From the NCBI GenBank assembly GCA_016125505.1, contig WGLP01000002.1:682001-746000 (forward strand): a DNA stretch of 64,000 nucleotides, read 5' to 3'. Position numbers and translations under genes: made by a program. This document shows positions 1-11,573 of the stretch, one piece after another. The notes under the pieces are model-generated. The model saw only the letters and a program-made list of their open reading frames with translations, was not told the DNA's origin and did no database searches. Position 1 is the first letter of the stretch; each line of letters starts with the position of its first letter. Source of the DNA: Gammaproteobacteria bacterium. Its GTDB lineage: Bacteria > Pseudomonadota > Gammaproteobacteria > UBA6429 > Thiohalophilaceae.

Positions 1-363
1 TTTCAGGATCAAGAAGGTCACCAGCAACATCGACATCAACAGGACCATGAACACCTTGCTTGGCAGCAGACTGTAACTCCAGGTGGCGATGCCGTAATAA
101 TTGGGATCCTTAAACCCGGTTTCGAAAAACACTTCTTCTGACATGATGCCCAGGGCGTCCGACAGGGCCGGTGTGTGCTCCAAGATCGAGGCGTACACAG
201 GAAACACATTTTCCGTGGCCACGTAGTTCGGGAACTGTCCGAAGCGCACCACGGTGAAGATCAGCACCAGGGCGAAATAGAGCGCAGCAAACCCGAGCGA
301 CATGGATAGCCAGCGCCAGCGATACTGCTTGATCAACGAGAATGTCAGGCGAAGCTGATTCAT
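1..363 (-). CDS. Unrecognised membrane protein, partial (3' end beyond window)
   Basis: The first 121 codons of a gene whose ATG overlaps the stop of the upstream permease gene by 4 nt (ATGA), so the two are translationally coupled. The visible part has a basic N-terminus (MNQLRLTFSLIKQYRWRW), a first hydrophobic helix at about residues 20-41, a polar stretch of about 60 residues with several aromatic and acidic residues, and the start of a second helix at about 103-121. I do not recognise the family. It does not look like an ABC ATPase, which has a P-loop within the first 50 residues, and the extracytoplasmic-looking loop between the helices is unlike a standard second permease. Position in the operon suggests a membrane partner of the ABC uptake system. 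This is inference only, because most of the protein is missing. Confidence 0.75.
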   Translation of the reverse strand, partial: MNQLRLTFSLIKQYRWRWLSMSLGFAALYFALVLIFTVVRFGQFPNYVATENVFPVYASILEHTPALSDALGIMSEEVFFETGFKDPNYYGIATWSYSLLPSKVFMVLLMSMLLVTFLILK

Positions 364-1283
364 GATGTGTGATCCTCTTCCATCCAGCGCAGGAAAGGTT
401 TGGATGCCAGTTTGACCAGCATGGTTGAGAGCGTGCCGAGTATGCCGATCACCAGCATGCCGATGATGATCTTGGGATACTCCACCAGGGAATAGGAGTT
501 CCAGGTGAAGTAGCCAATACCGTATTGACCGCTGATGATTTCCCCGGCGAGCAGCGAGAACCAGGACACGCCCATACCGATAGCAAGTCCCGCCATGATG
601 CTGGGTAATGCGCCGGGCAGAACCACATGCCACAGGATTGCGCGATTTGATGCCCCAAGCGAGCGGGCGGCGCGTACCAGCATCTCAGATGTCTGTTGCA
701 CGCCGTGAATGGTGTTGAGCACGATCGGGAAGAATGCGCCGAGGAAGGTGATATAGATGATGCTCGATTCCTCCGTGGGGAACATCAGGATCGCCAGCGG
801 TATCCAGGCAACGGCAGGAATCGGCCGCAGCGTTTCGATATAAGGCATCAATATGTCGGACATCAGGCGAAAGCGGCCCATCACGATGCCGACAAGTACG
901 CCCAGCACCGTGGCCAGCGTGAAACCGATCAGGATGCGCCGCATGCTGACAAGGATGTGTACGTAAAATTTCTCGGTAGCCAGTAGCGCTGTAAACTGTT
1001 TCCACACCACCAATGGCGTTGGAATGTTTTCAAAGTCGATGATGAAATGGAATTTGTATGTCGATGCGAAATGCCACAGAACAATAGCGACGATCACGGC
1101 GCTGATTCTGACGGCAATACGCCCCCATTCGATTTTTTTCTTTGACGCCGGACGGGTTTTTTTCGGCGTACGCTGTTCAGGCGTGAGCATTCCCGTGGCG
1201 GGAGTTTTTGATTCTGATGACGTTTCTTGTTTGTCATCGTGTTCGATTGCGCTGATATTTTGCATCGTTATGGACTCTTTCAT
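360..1283 (-). CDS. NitT/TauT-family ABC transporter permease
   Basis: 307 aa inner-membrane permease of the SsuC/NrtB/TauC type, which pairs with a periplasmic binding protein and a cytoplasmic ATPase to import small anions or sulfonates. A charged cytosolic tail of about 50 residues precedes the first helix (VRISAVIVAIVLWHFAST). Further helices follow, and the EAA-like loop is at about residues 200-225 (LVRAARSLGASNRAILWHV, then LPGALPSIMAG), typical of this family. The start at 1283 is the first ATG, but an internal ATG at 1265 is also possible because neither has a strong ribosome-binding site. The gene lies 65 nt after the binding-protein gene, separated by a hairpin, and overlaps the next gene. 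The cognate ATPase is not in the window. The substrate cannot be read from the sequence. Confidence 0.9.
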   Translation of the reverse strand: MKESITMQNISAIEHDDKQETSSESKTPATGMLTPEQRTPKKTRPASKKKIEWGRIAVRISAVIVAIVLWHFASTYKFHFIIDFENIPTPLVVWKQFTALLATEKFYVHILVSMRRILIGFTLATVLGVLVGIVMGRFRLMSDILMPYIETLRPIPAVAWIPLAILMFPTEESSIIYITFLGAFFPIVLNTIHGVQQTSEMLVRAARSLGASNRAILWHVVLPGALPSIMAGLAIGMGVSWFSLLAGEIISGQYGIGYFTWNSYSLVEYPKIIIGMLVIGILGTLSTMLVKLASKPFLRWMEEDHTS

Positions 1284-1310
1284 ACGCTGATGTCGAGTTC
1301 TTTGAATTAA

Positions 1311-1335
1311 CCGGCTGTGCCAATGGCACAGCCGG
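1311..1335 (-). terminator. Intercistronic hairpin between binding protein and permease
   Basis: A perfect 11-bp inverted repeat (CCGGCTGTGCC, loop of 3 nt, GGCACAGCCGG) in the 65-nt gap after the binding-protein stop. On the transcribed strand it is followed by TTAATTC rather than a long T run, so it is more likely a partial terminator or a 3'-end stabiliser than a full stop. Such hairpins commonly let the abundant binding protein be made in excess over its permease. Confidence 0.6.
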
Positions 1336-1348
1336 TACCTCCATCGGT

Positions 1349-2746
1349 TTAGTCGTTCAGGGCAACACTGGAGCCTGTTGCCTTGTTGGCACTGGCAACC
1401 GCGGTCGTCATCGCCTGGGCAAACAGCATTGATTTTCCGCCAATCTTGCCAGCGAACGCGTCGGCTTCGACCTTGCGCAGGAAGGTCGTGTACTTGCCTT
1501 GACCATCCTTGACGTAGAAGGCGGACTTGCCGAACAGCTTGACGCCGGTGATGTTGTCGTAGACGTAGCTGACATCGAATTGACCGTCGGCCTTGTACTT
1601 GGCGGCGGCCGTCAGCATGTCACCGACACTGGCGTAAGTGATAATGCCTTTTTCCTTGTTCCAGATTTCCGCCGGATGAAGTGTGGCGTTATAGACTTTC
1701 GGATCGACAACGGCCTTCAAGTCCTTGTCGTAGTCCATGTGCATGTCGGCGTAGGCCTGACGAATATATTTGTCGTCTATCCACTTTTTGAAGTCCAGCG
1801 GCGGGATGGCCTTTTCACGCGCCAGCACGCTGTGATCGAATTTCAATGCCTCGATCCATTGCGGTTTGATGGTCGGGTCGAGCGTGAGGATGCCGCCGTT
1901 ACTGAAGTACAGGTACATGACCTCCTTTTCCACCCCTGTCCATTTTTCCAGTTCCACCGCGGCGTGCAGCGGATCCTTCTGTACCCATTTACCGGCGTCG
2001 ATGATGGCCTTCATGAAGGCGACCACGACCTCGGGATATTTTTCCGCATAGTCCTGACGCACGACGACACCGTGCAGATACGGTACACCGGCTTCGCTGC
2101 CATCGAAGATCTTGCGGCCGGTACCGCGGAATTGCATGATTTCGGACCAGGGACAGAAATCAGCGTGCGCATCGATCTTGCCTTGCGCGATGTTCGCCGC
2201 ACCGACGGGTGGGCTCTGGTTCTTGAGCGTGACGTCCTTGATGTTGGCGTCTTGCAGGGCCTTGAGTGTCATGCCCCACGCAGCGGAGCCAATGGGCACG
2301 GAAATGCTTTTGCCCTTGAGCGAATCCAGGCTGTAAACATCGGAACCGATGGGAACGACAATACCGTTACCGGAACCTTTCAGGTTGTAACCCGTGCCCG
2401 CCACATAGAGCGAACGCAGACTGTCGGTGGCCTGAAACTTGGCACCGTTGACGATGAGCGGGTAGTCGCCCATGACACCGAAGTCGAGTTTGTTCGCCAG
2501 CATCTGGTTCGTGATCGGTGAACCGGAGGTGTAATCACTCCATTTGAATTCGTAGTCGACATCCTTGTACTTGCCGGTGTGCGGAAGATACTTCTGGATC
2601 AGATTGAGTTCCTTGACGATGATGCCCGCGGTATAGGTATCAGTGCATTTGCTCTGATGACCTATCGCAATTCGAATTGTCTCTTTAGAAACGGCCGAGC
2701 CCGCGACCAAACACAGTGCCCCAGCTAGAAAAAATTTTGTTTTCAT
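1349..2746 (-). CDS. ABC transporter substrate-binding protein (NitT/TauT type) with NosL-like C-terminal region
   Basis: 465 aa from the ATG at 2746, which has the ribosome-binding site GAGGTGGG just upstream; a GTG three codons earlier lies inside that site and is rejected. A Sec signal peptide (MKTKFFLAGALCLVAGSAVS) is followed by a NrtA/SsuA-like periplasmic binding fold, with IRIAIGHQSKCTDTYTAG resembling the first strand and ligand loop of NrtA. Residues about 365-446 are extra to this fold. They follow the pattern of the second half of NosL: a GDML helix, then YVYD, then AFYV, then EADAFAGKIGGKSMLF. The CxxC-type copper motif of NosL is absent. The binding domain is a confident call. 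The NosL-like reading is by eye only, and if correct the fusion is unusual. The gene is first in an operon with a permease and an unknown membrane protein. The substrate is unknown. Confidence 0.88.
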   Translation of the reverse strand: MKTKFFLAGALCLVAGSAVSKETIRIAIGHQSKCTDTYTAGIIVKELNLIQKYLPHTGKYKDVDYEFKWSDYTSGSPITNQMLANKLDFGVMGDYPLIVNGAKFQATDSLRSLYVAGTGYNLKGSGNGIVVPIGSDVYSLDSLKGKSISVPIGSAAWGMTLKALQDANIKDVTLKNQSPPVGAANIAQGKIDAHADFCPWSEIMQFRGTGRKIFDGSEAGVPYLHGVVVRQDYAEKYPEVVVAFMKAIIDAGKWVQKDPLHAAVELEKWTGVEKEVMYLYFSNGGILTLDPTIKPQWIEALKFDHSVLAREKAIPPLDFKKWIDDKYIRQAYADMHMDYDKDLKAVVDPKVYNATLHPAEIWNKEKGIITYASVGDMLTAAAKYKADGQFDVSYVYDNITGVKLFGKSAFYVKDGQGKYTTFLRKVEADAFAGKIGGKSMLFAQAMTTAVASANKATGSSVALND

Positions 2747-2772
2747 GAGTCCCACCTCGCAGTTCGCAACTT

Positions 2773-2814
2773 GTTATAACGTGTAATGACCTACACATAG
2801 GTAATTGCACGTGC
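2773..2814 (-). promoter_or_regulatory. Putative promoter and operator of the ABC transporter operon
   Basis: On the minus strand, 27-32 nt before the binding-protein ATG, is TATAAC, a good -10 candidate. No -35-like hexamer sits at 16-18 nt. Where it should be lies an imperfect inverted repeat at 2782-2809, with arms TGTAATGACCTA and TAGGTAATTGCA, 10 of 12 positions matching around a CACA spacer. It is followed by the 8-bp palindrome GCACGTGC at 2807-2814. A dyad replacing the -35 is what an activator-dependent promoter looks like, but the regulator is not identified. Confidence 0.4.
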
Positions 2815-3169
2815 TGTGCCACTTCGTTTTGCGAGTGTGTTGTGTCAGTAAACCACTGAAATGAAATATTTTTTGAAGTGCGCTTTATTGGCGAGAAAAA
2901 GAACCTGAGCGCAACGATGGGCTATGACTGATCGTTTCTGATTTCCGTGCACTATCACTGTTCAGAAGTGCCAGCGAGACTTAATACAAGTGTGTTTTCA
3001 AAAAGCATGATTCCGCGGGGGAGGCGAAACGGCATTGGCCCGACCCGCTGGCAGCCGGGGGGAGATACACTATATATAGTGAATTCCCGGGTGCGCCGGC
3101 GGCGAGCCACTGGAAATCGGCCTATGCCTTCGATACCATTGCCGACCCTGATTATGCACTGACCAGATC
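2815..3169. other. Divergent intergenic region upstream of miaB
   Basis: The 423-nt space between the two divergent operons (2747-3169) holds the minus-strand promoter region described separately. On the miaB side it contains a perfect 14-bp A+T palindrome CACTATATATAGTG at 3068-3081, about 90 nt before the miaB start, which could serve as a -10 region or operator. A 71-codon open frame at 2947-3162 has no ribosome-binding site and a composition unlike a real protein. Nothing else recognisable was seen. Confidence 0.4.
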
Positions 3170-4519
3170 ATGCCCAAGCTTTATATAAAGACCTTCGGTT
3201 GCCAGATGAACGAGTACGACACCGCCAAAATGGCGGAAGTGCTCAAGGCCTCCCATGGTCTGGAGCTGGCCGAGATCCCCGAAGATGCCGAGGTTTTGCT
3301 GCTCAATACCTGCTCCGTGCGGGAAAAGGCCCAGGAAAAGGTATTTTCGCAACTGGGCATGTGGCGGCCCCTGAAGGAGCGCAATCCACGGGTCGTGATC
3401 GGTGTTGGCGGCTGCGTTGCCAGCCAGGAAGGGGAGGCGATCCTGAAACGGGCCCCCTTTGTCGACCTGGTGTTTGGCCCGCAAACCCTGCACCGGCTGC
3501 CGCAGATGCTGGAAGCGGTGCGCAGCAAGCACCAGCCCAGCGTCGATATCAGTTTCCCCGAGATCGAAAAATTCGATCATCTGCCCGAACCGCGCGCCGA
3601 CGGGCCGACCGCCTTCGTCTCCATCATGGAAGGCTGTTCCAAATACTGTACCTTCTGCGTGGTGCCCTATACCCGGGGCGAAGAAGTCAGCCGTCCTTTT
3701 GATGACGTCATCGCCGAGATCGCCCAACTGGCTGCGCAGGGGGTACGCGAAGTGACCCTGCTGGGCCAGAACGTGAATGCCTACCGGGGAGAAATGCACG
3801 ACGGTGGCGTCGCCGACCTGGCCTTGTTGATCCGTTATATCGCCGCCATCGACGGTATCGACCGGATTCGCTATACCACCTCACACCCCATCGAGATGAG
3901 CGACAGCCTGATCCAGGTGTATGCCGAGGTCCCCGCATTGGTGAGTCATCTGCACCTGCCGGTGCAGAGCGGCTCCGATCGTATCCTGGCCCTGATGAAG
4001 CGCAAGCACACCGCCCTGGAATACAAGGCGACTATTCGCAAACTGCGCGCGGCGCGTCCGGATATCTCCATTTCCTCGGATTTCATTGTGGGCTTCCCCG
4101 GCGAGACCGATGCCGATTTTCGCGCCACCATGGACCTGATCGCCGACGTGGGTTTTGACCAGTCGTTCAGTTTTATCTACAGCCAACGACCGGGCACACC
4201 GGCGGCCGGACTGCCGGACGACGTACCCCTTGAAGAAAAGAAGCAGCGCCTGCATATCCTGCAGACCCGCATCACCCAGCAGGCCCAGGCGATCTCCGAG
4301 GCCATGGTGGGCAGTGTCCAGTCGGTGCTGGTGACCGGCCCATCCAGGAAAGATCCGGGCCAACTTTGCGGCCGCACAGCTAATAATCGTGTGGTAAACT
4401 TTAAAGGACAGTCCGGATTGATTGGTGATTTCGTCAACGTGACCATACTCGAAGCCCTGCCGAATTCCCTGCGTGGTGAACTCGTGCCCGCGCGCCAACC
4501 TGCTATTAACGTAAGCTGA
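3170..4519 (+). CDS. miaB: tRNA-2-methylthio-N6-dimethylallyladenosine synthase MiaB
   Basis: 449 aa radical-SAM methylthiotransferase that converts i6A37 to ms2i6A37 in tRNAs reading UNN codons. The N-terminal UPF0004 domain carries three cluster-binding cysteines (C11 in KTFGCQMNE, then the Cys of NTCSV and GGCVA). The radical-SAM CxxxCxxC is C156-C160-C163 (GCSKYCTFC). A C-terminal TRAM domain follows from about residue 375. Length and start ([12 protein letters not shown]) match the family. It is the first gene of miaB-phoH-ybeY-corC-lnt, the arrangement seen in Escherichia coli and many other gammaproteobacteria. Confidence 0.98.
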   Translation: MPKLYIKTFGCQMNEYDTAKMAEVLKASHGLELAEIPEDAEVLLLNTCSVREKAQEKVFSQLGMWRPLKERNPRVVIGVGGCVASQEGEAILKRAPFVDLVFGPQTLHRLPQMLEAVRSKHQPSVDISFPEIEKFDHLPEPRADGPTAFVSIMEGCSKYCTFCVVPYTRGEEVSRPFDDVIAEIAQLAAQGVREVTLLGQNVNAYRGEMHDGGVADLALLIRYIAAIDGIDRIRYTTSHPIEMSDSLIQVYAEVPALVSHLHLPVQSGSDRILALMKRKHTALEYKATIRKLRAARPDISISSDFIVGFPGETDADFRATMDLIADVGFDQSFSFIYSQRPGTPAAGLPDDVPLEEKKQRLHILQTRITQQAQAISEAMVGSVQSVLVTGPSRKDPGQLCGRTANNRVVNFKGQSGLIGDFVNVTILEALPNSLRGELVPARQPAINVS

Positions 4520-4532
4520 TCCACACCCCCGC

Positions 4533-5519
4533 TTGAATACCGCTGCTAATTTTTCCGATATCGTACTGGAACCGGCCGACAACCGCCGTTTGGCGAATTT
4601 GTGCGGGCAGTTCGACGAGCACCTGCGCCAGATCGAGCGTCGTCTGGGGGTCGAGGTGAACAACCGGGGCAATGTGTTCCGGATCATCGGCGAACAACGC
4701 TCGGTGCAGGCCACCGGGGAACTGCTGCGAGACCTTTACCGCAACACGGACAGTGAAATTCTGAATCCGCAGCGCATCAATCTTTACCTGCAGGAAGCCG
4801 GGGTCGATGCCTTGCTGGAGGAGATCGCCCAGATCCACGAAGAGGTTGCGATCAAGACCAAGCGCGGGGTGATCCGCGGGCGCGGCCCGCACCAGATCGG
4901 TTACCTGCGCAGTATCCAGCAACAGGATATCAGTTTCGGTATCGGGCCCGCCGGTACCGGCAAGACCTACCTGGCGGTTGCCTCGGCGGTGGATGCCATG
5001 GAGCGCGATAAGATCCAGCGCCTGATCCTGACCCGCCCGGCCGTGGAGAGCGGTGAACGCCTGGGTTTCCTGCCCGGTGACCTCAGTCAGAAGATCGACC
5101 CCTATCTACGTCCCCTGTATGACGCCCTTTACGAAATGTTGGGTTTCGAACAGGTGGCGCGTTTAATCGAACGTAATGTCATCGAAGTGGCACCGCTGGC
5201 CTTCATGCGCGGCCGCACGCTCAACGATTCTTTTATTATTCTGGACGAGGCGCAAAACACCACGGTGGAACAGATGAAGATGTTCCTGACCCGTATCGGC
5301 TTTGGTTCGACCGTCGTGATTACCGGCGACGTGACCCAGGTCGATCTGCCGCGCGGCCAGCAATCCGGCTTGCGGCATGTCATCGATGTGCTGAAGGACG
5401 TCGAAGGCATCAGCTTTACCTTCTTTACGGCGAAAGACGTGGTGCGCCACCCCTTGGTGCAACGCATAGTGACCGCTTACGAGCGGGTTGATCAACAGAC
5501 TGACACAAAGAAGTCATAG
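4533..5519 (+). CDS. phoH: PhoH-like ATPase (YbeZ/PhoL)
   Basis: 328 aa cytoplasmic P-loop ATPase of the YbeZ type, linked by its conserved partnership with the endonuclease YbeY to RNA metabolism and ribosome quality control. Walker A is [11 protein letters not shown] and Walker B is FIILDEAQN; a KH-like N-terminal region precedes them. The start is a TTG at 4533, 13 nt after miaB. It is chosen because the N-terminus [17 protein letters not shown] matches the beginning of E. coli YbeZ, and no better ATG or GTG is nearby. It sits one nucleotide ahead of ybeY, so the two are surely co-transcribed. Confidence 0.95.
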   Translation: MNTAANFSDIVLEPADNRRLANLCGQFDEHLRQIERRLGVEVNNRGNVFRIIGEQRSVQATGELLRDLYRNTDSEILNPQRINLYLQEAGVDALLEEIAQIHEEVAIKTKRGVIRGRGPHQIGYLRSIQQQDISFGIGPAGTGKTYLAVASAVDAMERDKIQRLILTRPAVESGERLGFLPGDLSQKIDPYLRPLYDALYEMLGFEQVARLIERNVIEVAPLAFMRGRTLNDSFIILDEAQNTTVEQMKMFLTRIGFGSTVVITGDVTQVDLPRGQQSGLRHVIDVLKDVEGISFTFFTAKDVVRHPLVQRIVTAYERVDQQTDTKKS

Positions 5520-5520
5520 C

Positions 5521-5991
5521 ATGGACCTGCATCTGGATTTACAGTTAGCACTGGATACCACCGGTCTTATCTTGCCCAGCGAAGAGCAGATTCATGGCTG
5601 GATAAGTTCAGTGTTATCCACACGCATGCCCGTTGCCGAAATTACGGTGCGGATTGTCGACGAAGTGGAGAGTGAACAACTCAATCAGCAATATCGTCAC
5701 AAGCAGGGACCGACCAATGTGTTGTCGTTTCCCTTCGAGGCCGACGTGCCGATGGAGGTACCCCTGCTGGGCGACATCGTGATCTGCGCGCCGGTGGTGA
5801 TACGTGAAGCCGTGGAACAACACAAAGACGCGGTTTCACATTGGGCGCACATGCTGGTGCACGGTACCTTACACCTGTTGGGTTTCGACCATCATACCGA
5901 TGCCGAAGCCGATGCCATGGAGCAGCAGGAGATACAGGTCATGCAGCAACTCGGTTTTTCCAACCCCTACGAGGTAACGACACAGCCATGA
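5521..5991 (+). CDS. ybeY: Endoribonuclease YbeY (rRNA maturation factor)
   Basis: 156 aa metal-dependent RNase required for 16S rRNA 3'-end maturation and 70S quality control. The zinc-binding signature is [11 protein letters not shown] near residues 115-125. The ATG at 5521 is preferred over an upstream in-frame ATG at 5488 because it directly follows the phoH stop and gives the normal family length and N-terminus. It overlaps corC by 4 nt (ATGA). Confidence 0.96.
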   Translation: MDLHLDLQLALDTTGLILPSEEQIHGWISSVLSTRMPVAEITVRIVDEVESEQLNQQYRHKQGPTNVLSFPFEADVPMEVPLLGDIVICAPVVIREAVEQHKDAVSHWAHMLVHGTLHLLGFDHHTDAEADAMEQQEIQVMQQLGFSNPYEVTTQP

Positions 5992-6899
5992 GCGAGGACC
6001 GATCGGATCGCCCGGGTGGGGCGATCGGCAAGGACGACAAAAACGGACGTTCCTGGATCGAGCGGCTGGGGCAGTTCCTGCAAATCGATCCAAAGAACCG
6101 CGATGAACTGTTATCCATTCTGCGGGATGCACAGGACAACCAGATCATCGATCTGGATGCCCTGGCGATGATCGAAGGCGTGCTGCAGGTATCCGAGATG
6201 CAGGTACGCGACATCATGATCCCGCGTGTGCAAATGGTGGTGGTGCAGCGCGACATGAGTATTCAGGAAGTGCTGCCTATCGTGGTGGACGCTGCACACT
6301 CGCGTTATCCGGTGGTCGGCGAGAATCGCGATGAAGTGATCGGGATTCTGCTCGCGAAGGACTTGCTGCCGTATTTTCAGCTTGGTACGCAGGATAAATT
6401 CAACCTGCGCGATATCCTGCGGCCGGCGGCGATTATTCCCGAAAGTAAACGTCTGAATGTCCTGCTCAAGGAATTCCGTGCCAGCCGTAATCACATCGCC
6501 ATCGTGGTGGACGAGTATGGCGGCGTTGCGGGCATGGTGACAATTGAGGACGTGATAGAACAGATCGTCGGCGAGATCGAAGACGAACACGATTACGAAG
6601 ACGACATCTACATCATGGAGCACAACGCCCAGCATGCCACGGTGAAGGCGATTACGCCTATCGAAGAATTCAACGAACACTTCGATGCGAACTTCAGCGA
6701 TGAGGAATTCGATACTATCGGCGGCTTGATCATGAACAGTTTCGGCCACCTGCCCAAGCGCGGGGAACGCGTGGAATTCGGGGGCTTCAGTTTCAAGATC
6801 CTGCGTGCCGATGGCCGTCGAGTGTATCTGATTCAGGTCAAGCGAGTGGAATCCAACGAGGAAATCACCACGGCTGAAACCAGCGACCGTGCGCAATAA
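5988..6899 (+). CDS. corC: CorC/YbeX-type CBS-domain protein
   Basis: 303 aa soluble protein with a tandem CBS pair (about residues 65-185; [11 protein letters not shown] opens the first, [18 protein letters not shown] closes the second) and a C-terminal CorC_HlyC transporter-associated domain (about 205-290). YbeX/CorC is historically tied to magnesium/cobalt efflux and, through its operon, to ribosome metabolism. The start at 5988 ([11 protein letters not shown]) overlaps the ybeY stop; the same frame stays open upstream but only as an alternative reading of ybeY. The gene overlaps lnt by 11 nt. Confidence 0.95.
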   Translation: MSEDRSDRPGGAIGKDDKNGRSWIERLGQFLQIDPKNRDELLSILRDAQDNQIIDLDALAMIEGVLQVSEMQVRDIMIPRVQMVVVQRDMSIQEVLPIVVDAAHSRYPVVGENRDEVIGILLAKDLLPYFQLGTQDKFNLRDILRPAAIIPESKRLNVLLKEFRASRNHIAIVVDEYGGVAGMVTIEDVIEQIVGEIEDEHDYEDDIYIMEHNAQHATVKAITPIEEFNEHFDANFSDEEFDTIGGLIMNSFGHLPKRGERVEFGGFSFKILRADGRRVYLIQVKRVESNEEITTAETSDRAQ

Positions 6900-8394
6900 T
6901 AAAAATCACCTGTTGTACGACCTGTTGGCCACTGTCAGTGGCGCCTTATTGCCATTAGCCTTTGCGCCACTAAGCTGGTTTTTCCTTGCCGTCCTGTCAC
7001 CGGCGCTGGCGTTTGCGAGCTGGCATGGCGTGCGACCGGGTGTTGCCGCGCGGCGCGGTTTTCTGTTTGGTCTTGGCCTGTTCGGTGTCGGCGTCTCCTG
7101 GGTGTATGTCGCCATCCACGATTACGGATTTACCGGCGCGCCACTTGCGGCCTTGCTCACGTTTATCTTCGTTGCCTTTCTTGCCTTGTTTATTACCCTG
7201 CAGGCCTATCTGAGTGTGCGCCTGCAACAGCGCCTGCCTTTGATCTGGCACGGGCTGGTGTTCGCCGTCATGTGGATGGTGTTCGAATGGTTGCGCGGCT
7301 GGGTCCTCACGGGCTTTCCCTGGCTCGACCTGGGTTATAGCCAACTCACTGCACCGCTCGCGGGATATGCGCCGATCTTCGGCAGTTACGGTGTGTCGAT
7401 GTTAACGGTGTTGTCTGCGGCGGTATTGTGGCAACTCACCCAGCAACGCAGCCGTGTGCTGTGGAGCGCCTTCGCCTGTGTGGTGGTTGTGTGGCTGGTG
7501 GGCTGGGGTCTCCGATCTGTGGCATGGTCGCAGCCCGTAGGCAAGCCGCTTAAGGTGGCGGTGGTGCAGGGCAATCTGTCGCAGCTGACCAAGTGGGACC
7601 CGGACAAGATCATGCAGCGTCTGAATCATTATGCGGATTTGTCGGAACCGTACTGGGGTAAGGTGGATGCGATCGTCTGGCCTGAAAATGCCATGACCAT
7701 TTTCTGGCAGGACGCACCGGAAGACTATCGCGCACGCCTGCAACAACACGTAAAGGAAAGCGGGACCGATCTGGTGATCGGCCTGCCATACAGCAATGAA
7801 CAGACGGGCGAGTATTACAGTAGCCTGCTGGTGCTGGGCAAGACACCGGGCGTCTACAACAAACGCCACCTGGTACCGTTCGGCGAATACGTGCCGCTCG
7901 CCAAACTGCTACGCGGCCTGATCAAATTTTTCGATCTGCCCATGTCCGGTTTCAGTCCCGGTAGCGAACACCAGAAACATCTGGAAGTCGCCGGCCAACC
8001 GCTGGCGCCATCCATATGTTATGAAGATGCCTTTGGCAGCGAAGTGATCGATTTTCTGCCCCAGGCAACCTTGTTGATCAACGGCAGCAACAATGCCTGG
8101 TACGGCAATTCGCTGGCACCGCATCAACACCTGCAGATCTCGCGCATGCGCGCGCTGGAAACCGCGCGCGAATTGATTCGGGCGACGACCACCGGGATTT
8201 CCGCACTGGTGGATCAACACGGCTTGATTATCGCGCGCACCTCGGAGTTCAAGACCGAGGTACTGGAGGGGCAGGTGCAACCGCGCACAGGTGCGACACC
8301 GTACGTGCGCATGGGTAACTGGCCGGTGAACATCCTGACCTTCGTGTTGCTCGCCGTCTTGTATGGACTAGGCCGGCGCCAGCGTCAAATCTAA
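6889..8394 (+). CDS. lnt: Apolipoprotein N-acyltransferase
   Basis: 501 aa integral inner-membrane enzyme that adds the third acyl chain to diacylated lipoproteins, a prerequisite for Lol sorting to the outer membrane. Several hydrophobic helices occupy residues 1-200 and are followed by a nitrilase-type domain. The catalytic triad is readable as Glu in WPENAM, Lys in the YNKRHLVPFGEY region, and Cys in SICYEDAFG. The start is a GTG inside the end of corC. It ends convergently with the zinc-ribbon gene, sharing 4 nt. Confidence 0.96.
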   Translation: MRNNKNHLLYDLLATVSGALLPLAFAPLSWFFLAVLSPALAFASWHGVRPGVAARRGFLFGLGLFGVGVSWVYVAIHDYGFTGAPLAALLTFIFVAFLALFITLQAYLSVRLQQRLPLIWHGLVFAVMWMVFEWLRGWVLTGFPWLDLGYSQLTAPLAGYAPIFGSYGVSMLTVLSAAVLWQLTQQRSRVLWSAFACVVVVWLVGWGLRSVAWSQPVGKPLKVAVVQGNLSQLTKWDPDKIMQRLNHYADLSEPYWGKVDAIVWPENAMTIFWQDAPEDYRARLQQHVKESGTDLVIGLPYSNEQTGEYYSSLLVLGKTPGVYNKRHLVPFGEYVPLAKLLRGLIKFFDLPMSGFSPGSEHQKHLEVAGQPLAPSICYEDAFGSEVIDFLPQATLLINGSNNAWYGNSLAPHQHLQISRMRALETARELIRATTTGISALVDQHGLIIARTSEFKTEVLEGQVQPRTGATPYVRMGNWPVNILTFVLLAVLYGLGRRQRQI

Positions 8395-8903
8395 TCTTCC
8401 GTAAAGAGTTTGCGAAATACCGTCCCGGCACACTTGGGGCAGGGCGGCACATGGCCGGCGGTTTTGAAGTGCAGTTTTTCACCGCACTGTTTGCATTGGA
8501 GAATACCGACACCGGTAATTTCGCCCGTGTGCCACTCACCGACCTTACGCGCGCGTTCGGCGATTTCATCCAGGCGCGAACGGGTGGTTTCCGCGAGGTC
8601 GGCAAACAGTTCGGCGAACTTGTATTCCGCGAACTGGAGGTCACGCTTTACCCAGTCCCCGATGGTTTTGCCGCTTGCTTGCAGGAAATCCGCCGCATCG
8701 TGCAGGTCGCGCTGGAGATAATTGGCGACGTGGTCCAGTTCTTCCTTGGTCAACTCGCCCAGTTCGCTGATTTTTTGTTTGCTGAGTTCCAGACCTTCCT
8801 TCAATGGCGGGATGGTGCGATCCTCCGTATCCTGCCAGATACCTTTCAATGCTTCCATCAAACGATGATAGGCCTGGTTGAGTTTCTCTTTTTCAGCCGG
8901 CAT
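8391..8903 (-). CDS. Zinc ribbon-containing protein (DUF1451/YbeL-like)
   Basis: 170 aa. The long N-terminal part (residues 1-120) is charged, helical and probably coiled-coil. The C-terminus carries a zinc ribbon with two Cys pairs, CKQC and CPKC. This matches the YbeL/DUF1451 family, whose E. coli member lies close to leuS. Function is unknown. The ATG at 8903 has a clear ribbon-family start (MPAEKEKLNQAY) and the ribosome-binding site AGGTGGAG. A longer frame upstream lacks any site. It is monocistronic and convergent with lnt. Confidence 0.88.
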   Translation of the reverse strand: MPAEKEKLNQAYHRLMEALKGIWQDTEDRTIPPLKEGLELSKQKISELGELTKEELDHVANYLQRDLHDAADFLQASGKTIGDWVKRDLQFAEYKFAELFADLAETTRSRLDEIAERARKVGEWHTGEITGVGILQCKQCGEKLHFKTAGHVPPCPKCAGTVFRKLFTED

Positions 8904-8992
8904 GACTCCACCTCTATTTAGTATGCGTGACGTAAGCATACTGTAGTCTGTAATACGCGCAACATAGCAGGAATGGCGGCGTATCGGCCTGA

Positions 8993-11560
<2,568 letters not shown>

Positions 11561-11573
11561 CCCACGCCAGCTT

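Noticed and set aside
1499..2521. Long plus-strand open frame of 340 codons
   Set aside because: It is the reverse-strand shadow of the ABC binding-protein gene; low-complexity Gly/Val/Asp/Arg composition and no ribosome-binding site.
2818..2836. Possible sigma-54 promoter (TGCCACTTCGTTTTGC)
   Set aside because: The -24 GG is GC, and spacing to the -12 GC is off by one; with rpoN in the window it was tempting but not supported.
2947..3162. 71-codon plus-strand frame before miaB
   Set aside because: No ribosome-binding site, spans the promoter region and has no protein-like pattern.
8451..8921. 156-codon plus-strand frame over the zinc-ribbon gene
   Set aside because: Antisense of a gene with a clear ribosome-binding site and CxxC pairs; the frame has no family resemblance.
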